Below, one piece after another: positions 7,735 through 13,779 of a stretch of DNA of 14,448 nt. The stretch comes from Rhodobacterales bacterium UBA3077 (GTDB lineage: Bacteria; Pseudomonadota; Alphaproteobacteria; Rhodobacterales; Rhodobacteraceae), in NCBI GenBank assembly GCA_002366685.1, contig DFBP01000301.1, forward strand, positions 1-14,448. The letters are read 5' to 3'. The notes under the pieces were generated by a model. The model had not been told where the DNA came from. It saw only the letters and a list, made by a program, of their open reading frames with translations, and made no database searches. The position numbers were made by a program, and so were the translations under genes. Numbering within the stretch: the stretch's first letter is position 1; the number at the start of each line of letters is the position of its first letter.

Positions 7735-8400
7735 TTAGACGGTTTTTCGCTTGATGCGCACTAGCAGATACAGGGTCATTCCCAGCCACACAAGCGCGAA
7801 CCCGTACCATGTGACGGCATAGCCCAAATGGTTGTTCGGGATGTTGAGGTCAACCGCGACCGGAAAAGGACCGGTAGAGAGGGTTGTTTGGCTCAGCACA
7901 ATCAACACCGGCTCGGTACCCAGCACCTCTGCCAGCTCAGCCGGCGGGCGGGAGAACCAGATATTTTTTTCAAGGTCGGGCGCGAAAGGCGGCTCTTCCT
8001 GCATCCACAACAGGTTCCCGAACAAAGTGCCATTCTCTGGCGGTTGCTCGGCATTTTTGCGGGCTTCCGGAACCAGCCCGCGGTCGATCAATATCCGGCG
8101 GCCATCAACGGTGGTGAAAGGCACAATAATCCTGTAGCCCGGCCCGGTTTCGGGACTGCTGGAAAGCACATGCACGGATTCTTCCCCCATCACGCCCTCA
8201 ACACTGACCGAAAGGTACATATCCCGCGCTGAATCGGGCACAGCAGGCACAGCCACCGGCGCAGCTGAAAGCCGTGCGTCCATCGCTGCCAGAATGTCCT
8301 CTTTCCACGCCAGCCGCCGAACCTGCCAGTTGCCAAGGCTAACCAGAATGGCAATGCCGACCAGCCCAAAGAGAACCGGTGCAATCATCCGCTTATTCAT
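7735..8400 (-). CDS. SURF1 family cytochrome oxidase biogenesis protein
   Basis: Inner-membrane assembly factor for haem-copper oxidase; bacterial Surf1 proteins bind haem A and help place it in subunit I. With the start at 8400 it has 221 residues. The N-terminal membrane helix (about 6-22) leads into GNWQVRRLAWKEDI (23-36), and the C-terminal IPNNHLGYAVTWYGFA block runs straight into a second membrane helix and a basic tail (RIKRK). H191 lies in the conserved NNHLGYAVTWY segment. An upstream in-frame ATG at 8430 would add ten residues (MARVFVWRNE), but that stretch lies inside a terminator hairpin. The ATG at 8400 has GGAG 7 nt upstream, so I chose the inner start. It links the oxidase cluster to thrC. 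Confidence 0.92.
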   Translation of the reverse strand: MNKRMIAPVLFGLVGIAILVSLGNWQVRRLAWKEDILAAMDARLSAAPVAVPAVPDSARDMYLSVSVEGVMGEESVHVLSSSPETGPGYRIIVPFTTVDGRRILIDRGLVPEARKNAEQPPENGTLFGNLLWMQEEPPFAPDLEKNIWFSRPPAELAEVLGTEPVLIVLSQTTLSTGPFPVAVDLNIPNNHLGYAVTWYGFALVWLGMTLYLLVRIKRKTV

Positions 8401-8415
8401 TTCGTTTCTCCAAAC

Positions 8416-8446
8416 AAAAACGCGGGCCATTAAGACCCGCGTTTTT
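8416..8446 (-). terminator. Strong intercistronic hairpin between coxC and SURF1
   Basis: AAAAACGCGGG (8416-8426) and CCCGCGTTTTT (8436-8446) form a perfect 11-bp stem around a 9-nt loop. The GC core flanked by A and T runs makes it a terminator in both directions. On the minus strand it comes 18 nt after the coxC stop and just before the SURF1 ribosome-binding site. It probably ends or attenuates the coxB-coxC transcript, with partial read-through into SURF1-thrC and beyond. Confidence 0.85.
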
Positions 8447-8464
8447 AAAATATTTCAAGTGCTA

Positions 8465-9265
8465 TCAGCCGCCCCAAACATAGACCGCGATGAACAGGAA
8501 CAACCAAACAACGTCAACAAAGTGCCAGTACCAAGCCGCCGCTTCAAAACCGATATGGTGCTCTTTGCTCATACCGCCGCGCAATGCGCGGATCAGGCAG
8601 ACGGCCAGAAAGATTGTGCCAATGATTACGTGCGCGCCATGAAAGCCGGTGGCCATAAAGAACGAAGCGCCGTAAATGTTTCCGGAGAAACTGAAAGTTG
8701 CCTCGGCATATTCATAGGCTTGGAACACTGAGAACAAGGCACCCAATGCGATGGCGATAATCAAACCATTGATCAGGCTTTTGCGGTCGTCATCATGGGC
8801 AATTGCATGGTGCGCCCAAGTCGCGGCAGCTCCTGAGCAGATCAGGATCAAGGTGTTGATCAATGGCAGGTGCCAAGGATCAAAAGTTTCAATCCCGACT
8901 GGAGGCCAAACACCGTCAACCGCAGGGCTCAATGGCCCCATCGGGTACAATGCGTGCTTAAAAAAGTTCCAAAACCAAGCGACAAAGAACATGACCTCGG
9001 AGGTGATAAACATGATCACGCCGTATCGCAGGCCGATTTGCACGACAGGTGTGTGATCGCCAGCTTCGCCTTCGGCGATTACATCAGACCACCAGACATA
9101 CATGCTGTAGAGCACGCCGAGCAGACCGATGTAAAACAACCAAGGAATGCCTTCAGCCATATACTGCACTGCACCGAAGAACATGATAAAGGTAGAAACA
9201 GCCGAGAGCAGCGGCCATGCGCTTGGCTTCAAAATGTGATAGTCGTGGTTCTTTTCATGTGCCAT
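8465..9265 (-). CDS. coxC: Cytochrome c oxidase subunit III
   Basis: Integral membrane subunit III of an aa3-type cytochrome c oxidase, 266 residues, the usual length for a seven-helix CoxC/CtaE. Conserved features: HDYHILKPSAWP (7-18) at the N-terminus, TSEVMFFVAWFW (88-99) with the membrane glutamate E90, ATGFHGAHVIIGT, and the C-terminal WHFVDVVWLFLF helix. Family knowledge: subunit III stabilises the oxidase, keeps proton uptake active and binds lipid. The start has AAGGGA about 9 nt upstream. A 25-nt gap separates it from ctaG, and a strong hairpin follows. Also called ctaE in some species. Confidence 0.97.
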   Translation of the reverse strand: MAHEKNHDYHILKPSAWPLLSAVSTFIMFFGAVQYMAEGIPWLFYIGLLGVLYSMYVWWSDVIAEGEAGDHTPVVQIGLRYGVIMFITSEVMFFVAWFWNFFKHALYPMGPLSPAVDGVWPPVGIETFDPWHLPLINTLILICSGAAATWAHHAIAHDDDRKSLINGLIIAIALGALFSVFQAYEYAEATFSFSGNIYGASFFMATGFHGAHVIIGTIFLAVCLIRALRGGMSKEHHIGFEAAAWYWHFVDVVWLFLFIAVYVWGG

Positions 9266-9290
9266 GTGGCTTGGTCCCTTTTATTGAACG

Positions 9291-9905
9291 CTAGTTAACC
9301 TGCGTGCCTTGATTTTCACCCGCCGGCGCGTCATGTTCGCGTGGCAAATTTTGGATTTCCAGTGAAGCTTGCTCCACGGGTAGTTCTGTTTCGTAAAAAG
9401 TATAGGAAAGCGTGATCGAATGTACGCGCTTCGCTTCGATGTCGGTCACGATCCCCGGGTCCACGTAAAACGTGACCGGCATCATCACCCGTTCTCCGGG
9501 TTGCAACACCTGCTCGGTGAAGCAAAAACAGTCAATCTTGCTAAAGTAGTTGCCCGCCGAAAACGGGGCCACATTATAGCTGGCTGTGCCCGCAATGGGC
9601 CGGTCGGTCGGGTTGTAGGCTTCGTAAAAAGCCAAACCGACTTCACCGATTTTCAGTTCCATTGTGTATTGCGCGGGTTTGAATTCCCATTCCATTCCGG
9701 TGCCGAGCGAGCCGTCAAACCGGACTATAATAGTCTCGTCCAGCACGGCTTCGGGAGCTACACCCGCAACGGTCGTTGTGCCGCCATAGCCGGTGACTTT
9801 GCAAAACCAGTTATAAAACGGAACCGCAGCAAAAGAGCCCGCTGTCATGAACGCGACCAGCGCCAGCAACGGCAATACCACTTTTTTGGCACTTGGCTGG
9901 CTCAT
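9291..9905 (-). CDS. ctaG: Cytochrome c oxidase assembly protein CtaG / Cox11
   Basis: Membrane-anchored copper chaperone that supplies CuB to oxidase subunit I; 204 residues. A single N-terminal membrane helix (about 9-29) is followed by a periplasmic immunoglobulin-like domain. The copper-binding motif CFCFTEQ is at 126-132 (C126, C128), with another cysteine at C35 just after the helix (YNWFCKVTGYGG), as in Cox11 proteins. The start overlaps the stop of the small upstream membrane gene (ATGA at 9902-9905). This is the Cox11 type, not the unrelated Bacillus CtaG (caa3) family. Confidence 0.96.
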   Translation of the reverse strand: MSQPSAKKVVLPLLALVAFMTAGSFAAVPFYNWFCKVTGYGGTTTVAGVAPEAVLDETIIVRFDGSLGTGMEWEFKPAQYTMELKIGEVGLAFYEAYNPTDRPIAGTASYNVAPFSAGNYFSKIDCFCFTEQVLQPGERVMMPVTFYVDPGIVTDIEAKRVHSITLSYTFYETELPVEQASLEIQNLPREHDAPAGENQGTQVN

Positions 9906-10084
9906 TCACTGGCTCCGACAACAGGCGAGAAGTTAGGCGCACGAAAGTCTTCGTTCTGCGGCTTCGAGAGTTTAACAATCGACACGGCAAAAACAATCAC
10001 GACAAATCCGCCAAGGATAAGCCCGACCGCCTTATTGCGCCCTTTGCGGCGCGTGTGGAGTTCGTGCTCTGGTTGGATAGCCAT
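9902..10084 (-). CDS. Small single-helix membrane protein between ctaB and ctaG
   Basis: A 60-residue protein with a basic N-terminal part (PEHELHTRRKGRNK), one membrane helix (VGLILGGFVVIVFAVSIV) and a short polar tail. It is predicted N-in with the tail in the periplasm by the positive-inside rule. A small ORF at this position is usual in Rhodobacterales/Paracoccus cta operons, and I recall similar proteins beginning M-A-x-x-PEHELH, sometimes labelled CoxF-like; I could not check this. The ATG at 10084 is 2 nt after the ctaB stop. An alternative ATG at 10096 would overlap ctaB and add four residues. Neither has a clear Shine-Dalgarno. The end overlaps ctaG. A role in oxidase assembly or as an accessory subunit is inferred from position only. 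Confidence 0.78.
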   Translation of the reverse strand: MAIQPEHELHTRRKGRNKAVGLILGGFVVIVFAVSIVKLSKPQNEDFRAPNFSPVVGASE

Positions 10085-10086
10085 AT

Positions 10087-11040
10087 CTAAAACCATACCG
10101 GAAGCGTACCGACCATAAGGTCAAAGCTGCGCAGGGTTGCTTCCACCAACAACATTACAAAATGCAAAAACAGGTAGAGAATGGTGAAACCGAAAAACCG
10201 CTTTTCCGCAAGGAATTTGTCTGCATCGCGATCCGCTTCCTGCCGTTTGAGCAGCTTGACAGCGCCCAATAAAAGCACCGCGTTTAGTACCACGGAGACC
10301 GCCAGATAAAGGCTGCCACCAATTTGGGTGAAGCTCGGGGCGAGCGCAACCGGAATCAGCAAAAGCGTGTAGCCGAAGATATAGCGGCGGGTCACGCGTT
10401 CCCCTCGCATAACCGGAAGCATAGGAATGCCGGCGGCTTGATAATCGTCATTGCGCCAAAGCGCCAAAGCCCAGAAATGCGGCGGGGTCCACAGCAATAT
10501 CAGCGCGACCAGCAACAGCGGCTCAACGCTCATACTGCCCGTAGCTACAACCCAGCCCAGCAACGGCGGGAAAGCCCCGGCCGCACCGCCGATCACGATG
10601 TTTTGCGGTGTCAGGCGCTTGAGCCCGATTGAATAGATGACCACGTAAAAGAAGATCGTAAAGGCCAGCCATGCCGCCGCCAGCGGGTTGGCAAAAAGCG
10701 CCAGCATCATCACCGAGAACCCCGAAAGCCCAAGCCCGATCGCCAAAGCTTCGCCGGGTTGTACCCGCCCGCTCGGAATGGGCCGCCCTTGTGTGCGCGT
10801 CATGATGGCATCAATGTCGCGGTCCCACCACATGTTGAGCGCGCCCGAAGCACCAGCTCCAATAGCGATGCACAGGATCGAGGCAAACGCCACCACCGGA
10901 TGCACCGATACCGGCGCCACAAACATCCCTACAGCCGCAGTAAAGACCACCAACCGCATTACGCGGGGCTTGAGCAGCTCCACGTAATCGGAGAATTGCG
11001 CCTCGTATTGGCGCGTTTCGGTAAAAGTCGCGTCACTCAT
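10087..11040 (-). CDS. ctaB: Protohaem IX farnesyltransferase (haem O synthase)
   Basis: Polytopic membrane prenyltransferase that adds a farnesyl chain to haem B to give haem O, the precursor of haem A for aa3 oxidase; 317 residues. The aspartate-rich catalytic motif is NMWWDRDIDAIMTRTQGRP (69-87), and LKRLTPQNIVIGG and LWTPPHFWALAL are further UbiA/COX10 family blocks. Around eight or nine hydrophobic segments are visible. The start is two bases before the end of the coxB stop region (TAG-G-ATG), so translation is closely coupled to coxB. The enzyme making haem A from haem O (CtaA) is not in this window. Confidence 0.97.
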   Translation of the reverse strand: MSDATFTETRQYEAQFSDYVELLKPRVMRLVVFTAAVGMFVAPVSVHPVVAFASILCIAIGAGASGALNMWWDRDIDAIMTRTQGRPIPSGRVQPGEALAIGLGLSGFSVMMLALFANPLAAAWLAFTIFFYVVIYSIGLKRLTPQNIVIGGAAGAFPPLLGWVVATGSMSVEPLLLVALILLWTPPHFWALALWRNDDYQAAGIPMLPVMRGERVTRRYIFGYTLLLIPVALAPSFTQIGGSLYLAVSVVLNAVLLLGAVKLLKRQEADRDADKFLAEKRFFGFTILYLFLHFVMLLVEATLRSFDLMVGTLPVWF

Positions 11041-11041
11041 C

Positions 11042-11932
11042 CTAGTTCGATGCTACCTGAACAGATGCCGGAATGCCGGCATATTCTTCAATCGCGCCGG
11101 CTAGCCACTGGTCATAAACCTCTTGGCTGACAGCTTTAACCACGATCGGCATATAGGAGTGGTTTTTACCGCAAAGCTCGGAGCATTGACCAAAGTAAAC
11201 ACCTTCGCGATCGACTTCAAACCATATTTCATTCAACCGGCCCACAATCGCATCCATCTTGATACCGAAAGCCGGCACCGCAAACGAGTGGTTTACATCG
11301 GAGGCAGCAATCTGGACACGGACAACCGCGCCAACAGGCACAACCATGGCCGTATCAGCAGCCAGCAGGTATTCGTCTTCAGCGTAGCCATAGGCCGCCA
11401 GATCGGCTTTAACTTCTTCGGTCAGGCCCGGGGCCCCTTCGCCGATCATAAAGCTATCAAAAACGACGCCGCTTTCGGGGTATTCGTAGGTCCAGTACCA
11501 TTGGTTTCCTGTCACCTTGACCGTCAGGTCACTTTCCGGAATTTCCAGCTGCTTAAACAGGATAGGCAGCGAAAACGAGCCGATAACGATCAGGATCACA
11601 ATCGGGAGAAGCGTCCAGACGATCTCGACCATTGTGTGGTGGGTGAAACGCGCGGCCTCTTTATTGGCGCGATGGTTATAGCGGATGACCACCCAGACCA
11701 ATAGTAGCGTCACGAAAATGGTGATGGCGGCCATAATATAATGAACCATTCCATCAAGCCAGTGACCATCACGCGCCAATTCGGTAACCGCAGGCTGGAA
11801 CCCCATTCCACCAGGGACTGGCTTACCGATAGATTCGAGGCCGGTCAGGCCGTCTTGTGCCAAAGTTACGGTAGCTGCCATCAGGCCAAAAACAACAGAT
11901 AGAAAACCCCTGATCAGGCTAGTCATTCGCAT
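11042..11932 (-). CDS. coxB: Cytochrome c oxidase subunit II
   Basis: Subunit II of the aa3-type oxidase, which receives electrons from cytochrome c at the CuA centre; 296 residues. A signal-like hydrophobic N-terminus (about 5-25, ending ATVTLAQDG) is probably cleaved. Two membrane helices follow (about 61-83 and 105-127), then the cupredoxin domain. All CuA ligands are present: H215 (DVNHSFAVPAFG), C250, E252, C254, H258 and M261 (FGQCSELCGKNHSYMP). The aromatic path GNQWYWTYEYP (142-152) is also intact. There is no C-terminal haem c domain, so this is a quinol-independent cytochrome c oxidase rather than a caa3 form. The start has GGGGAT upstream; a second in-frame ATG lies two codons in. 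It is the first gene of the minus-strand cluster. Also called ctaC. Confidence 0.97.
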   Translation of the reverse strand: MRMTSLIRGFLSVVFGLMAATVTLAQDGLTGLESIGKPVPGGMGFQPAVTELARDGHWLDGMVHYIMAAITIFVTLLLVWVVIRYNHRANKEAARFTHHTMVEIVWTLLPIVILIVIGSFSLPILFKQLEIPESDLTVKVTGNQWYWTYEYPESGVVFDSFMIGEGAPGLTEEVKADLAAYGYAEDEYLLAADTAMVVPVGAVVRVQIAASDVNHSFAVPAFGIKMDAIVGRLNEIWFEVDREGVYFGQCSELCGKNHSYMPIVVKAVSQEVYDQWLAGAIEEYAGIPASVQVASN

Positions 11933-12012
11933 AATTTTATCCCCAGTTCATCCACGCACCGCGTGATATTAGTGGCAACCCACCGCGAATAGTGCGGTCG
12001 CCGGTTATTTTC

Positions 12013-12026
12013 TTGATCTAGATCAA
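12013..12026. promoter_or_regulatory. FNR/FnrL-type binding site
   Basis: TTGATCTAGATCAA is a perfect 14-bp palindrome and an exact match to the FNR-family consensus TTGAT-N4-ATCAA. Its centre is 87 nt upstream of the coxB ATG and about 275 nt from the tldD ATG, so coxB is the likelier target. In Rhodobacterales, FnrL and related regulators use this sequence for oxygen-dependent control. Whether it activates or represses here depends on the unmapped start site; a centre at -41.5 would put the start near 11978. Confidence 0.68.
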
Positions 12027-12060
12027 TCATATTACGCACCGGATAACAAGATATTCGTTT

Positions 12061-12075
12061 GCGGCATTCAGCCGC
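12061..12075. promoter_or_regulatory. Possible RegA/PrrA binding site (inverted repeat)
   Basis: GCGGC-ATTCA-GCCGC is a perfect 5-bp inverted repeat with 5-nt spacing. It fits the loose RegA/PrrA/ActR consensus GCGNC-Nx-GNCGC, preceded by T as often seen. It lies about 48 nt (centre to centre) beyond the FNR box as seen from coxB. The consensus is short, so chance occurrence is possible. As a hairpin it has no following T-run on the minus strand. Confidence 0.4.
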
Positions 12076-12294
12076 TAAGTAAAAAAATTTGCTTCAAAAC
12101 AATATATTTTCAGATCATCAAGAATAGAAGATAGATTTCATCGGAATTTCGGACGGATTTATTGCATTTTCTAGTCAAGAATCGACTCAGTTGCCCCTAT
12201 CTCGTCCAATTTCACCGGATTATTTACCACCCCCCGTTGTTCTGCTCCGCCTCAATCGCCATATTAGCAAAAAGCCACAAAAACCGAGCCCCTT

Positions 12295-13716
12295 ATGACA
12301 TCAGATTCTTTCCGCCCCTTTGAGACCAATCTCGACCCCGACGCCGCACTCCAGTTGCTGCGTGATACCGTTTCAGGCGGTAATGACGGCGAACTATTTC
12401 TTGAACGAAAGCGTTCTGAAATGCTGGTTTTTGATGACGGAAATCTGAAAAACGCCAGTTTTGATGCCGGAGAGGGGTTCGGGCTGCGGGCCATTCATCG
12501 CGAAACGGCGGCCTATGCGCATTCAAGCGAAATATCGCAAGCCTCGCTGGCGCGCGCAGCAGAAACGGCGCGCATGGCCATTGGGGCGGGCGGTGGGAGC
12601 CTCGCTGACGCGCCAGCCAAAACCAACCAGCGGCTCTATACTGACGCCGACCCGATCACCGACGCGCCTTTTACCATCAAGGTCGAAACCCTGAAAGAAA
12701 TTGATGATTTTGCCCGCGCCCTTGATTCGCGGGTGGTGCAGGTTTCCGCCAGCCTCGGGGCTTCGCTGCAAGAGGTTGAAATTTTACGACCGGAAGGCGA
12801 CATTCTGCGCGATGTACGCCCGATGACCGTGCTTTTCGTAACCGTCACGGTCGAAAAAGATGGCCGCCGCGAAGCCGGAAGCCACGGCTCTGGCGGTCGC
12901 TCCGAAATCGGGCTCCTGCTGGATGCCGCCCACTGGAAATCCGCCACCCGTGAAGCGCTCCGCATTGCGCTGGTCAATCTGGAAGCGCAGGACGCGCCGG
13001 CAGGCATCATGGATGTGGCGCTTGGCAATGGCTGGCCCGGCATTTTGCTGCACGAAGCCATTGGTCACGGGCTTGAAGGCGACTTCAACCGAAAAGAAAC
13101 CAGTGCGTTTGCTGGCCTGATGGGCAAGCAGGTTGCGGCCAAGGGGGTTACGGTTGTTGATGACGGCACCATACCAGACCGCCGCGGCTCCATCAGCTTT
13201 GACGATGAAGGCACCCCCAGCCAACGCAATGTGCTGATCGAGGACGGTATCCTTGTCGGCTATATGCAAGACCGCCAAAACGCCCGCCTGATGGATGTGC
13301 CCGCCACCGGCAACGGGCGGCGGCAATCTTATGCCCACGCCCCCATGCCGCGGATGACCAACACGATTATGGAAAGCGGCGAGGCCACGCCGGAAGATGT
13401 AATCAAAGAGATCAAAGACGGGATTTACGCCGTTAATTTCAGCGGCGGGCAAGTGGATATCACCAACGGCAAGTTCGTGTTTAGCTGCACCGAGGCCTAT
13501 AAGGTTGAAAACGGCAAAGTCACGCACCCGGTAAAAGGGGCCACCCTGATCGGAGACGGCCCCTCGGCGCTCAAACAAGTGCGCGCCATCGGGAATGATA
13601 GCGCCATGGACCCGGGTATCGGCTCTTGCGGCAAGGCTGGGCAAACCGTGCCGGTGGGCGTGGGTCAGCCAACGCTCCTGATCGGCGGGCTCACCGTCGG
13701 CGGCTCTGCCAGTTAA
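12295..13716 (+). CDS. tldD: TldD metalloprotease
   Basis: Cytoplasmic zinc protease subunit of the TldD/TldE (PmbA) family, which degrades unfolded peptides and matures some modified peptides; 473 residues, close to the 481 of E. coli TldD. The active-site HExxxH is HEAIGH (253-258) within LLHEAIGHGLEGDFNRKE. A conserved C-terminal SCGKAGQ has C445, the likely third zinc ligand, near the end VGVGQPTLLIGGLTVGGSAS. The N-terminal substrate-handling domain is intact. The start is weakly supported because no clear Shine-Dalgarno precedes it (ACCGAGCCCCTT), but the N-terminus (FRPFETNLDPDAALQLL) matches what I recall of homologues. The gene is divergent from coxB. Its partner tldE/pmbA is not in the window. 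Confidence 0.95.
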   Translation: MTSDSFRPFETNLDPDAALQLLRDTVSGGNDGELFLERKRSEMLVFDDGNLKNASFDAGEGFGLRAIHRETAAYAHSSEISQASLARAAETARMAIGAGGGSLADAPAKTNQRLYTDADPITDAPFTIKVETLKEIDDFARALDSRVVQVSASLGASLQEVEILRPEGDILRDVRPMTVLFVTVTVEKDGRREAGSHGSGGRSEIGLLLDAAHWKSATREALRIALVNLEAQDAPAGIMDVALGNGWPGILLHEAIGHGLEGDFNRKETSAFAGLMGKQVAAKGVTVVDDGTIPDRRGSISFDDEGTPSQRNVLIEDGILVGYMQDRQNARLMDVPATGNGRRQSYAHAPMPRMTNTIMESGEATPEDVIKEIKDGIYAVNFSGGQVDITNGKFVFSCTEAYKVENGKVTHPVKGATLIGDGPSALKQVRAIGNDSAMDPGIGSCGKAGQTVPVGVGQPTLLIGGLTVGGSAS

Positions 13717-13717
13717 A

Positions 13718-13751
13718 ACCTCAATAGAGGTGCTCCCTTTTACCCTCTATT
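13718..13751 (+). terminator. Overlapping alternative hairpins after tldD
   Basis: ACCTC (13718-13722) can pair with GAGGT (13727-13731), followed by a T-run at 13738-13741. Alternatively AATAGAGG (13723-13730) can pair with CCTCTATT (13744-13751) over a 13-nt loop. The two folds share 13723-13731 and cannot form together. Either could weaken transcription after tldD; neither is a textbook terminator. Confidence 0.45.
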
Positions 13752-13779
13752 AACCAATCATGTGAAATGATTGGTTAAT
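13749..13779. repeat. 13-bp perfect inverted repeat covering the dprA start codon
   Basis: ATTAACCAATCAT (13749-13761) and ATGATTGGTTAAT (13767-13779) are perfect reverse complements with a 5-nt loop GTGAA. The first two bases of the dprA ATG (13778-13780) are in the 3' arm. There is no T-run on either strand, so it is not an obvious terminator. It could be an operator for a dimeric regulator or an RNA hairpin limiting ribosome access. Confidence 0.75.

Larger units (their letters stand above)
11933..12294. promoter_or_regulatory. Divergent coxB / tldD regulatory region
   Basis: This 362-nt non-coding stretch separates coxB and tldD. It holds an FNR-type palindrome, a RegA/PrrA-like inverted repeat and, from 12076 to 12170, a tract in which I count 25 G/C in 95 bases, against well over half G/C in flanking genes. 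The A-run at 12081-12087 could act as an UP-like or bent element. Both promoters should lie here, but I could not place convincing -35/-10 pairs. For coxB, TAATAT on the minus strand near 11966-11971 is one possible -10 with no good -35. No small ORF looked convincing. Confidence 0.7.

Noticed and set aside
9420..10118. 232-codon plus-strand open frame opposite ctaG and the small membrane gene
   Set aside because: Crosses two genes supported by clear motifs on the other strand and resembles no known protein.
11123..11704. 193-codon plus-strand open frame opposite coxB
   Set aside because: Antisense to the CuA domain and membrane region of coxB, whose ligands are all intact; codon bias of the true gene explains the openness.
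12784..13644. 286-codon minus-strand open frame inside tldD
   Set aside because: Fully antisense to TldD's conserved catalytic region; no recognisable motif; a shadow frame.
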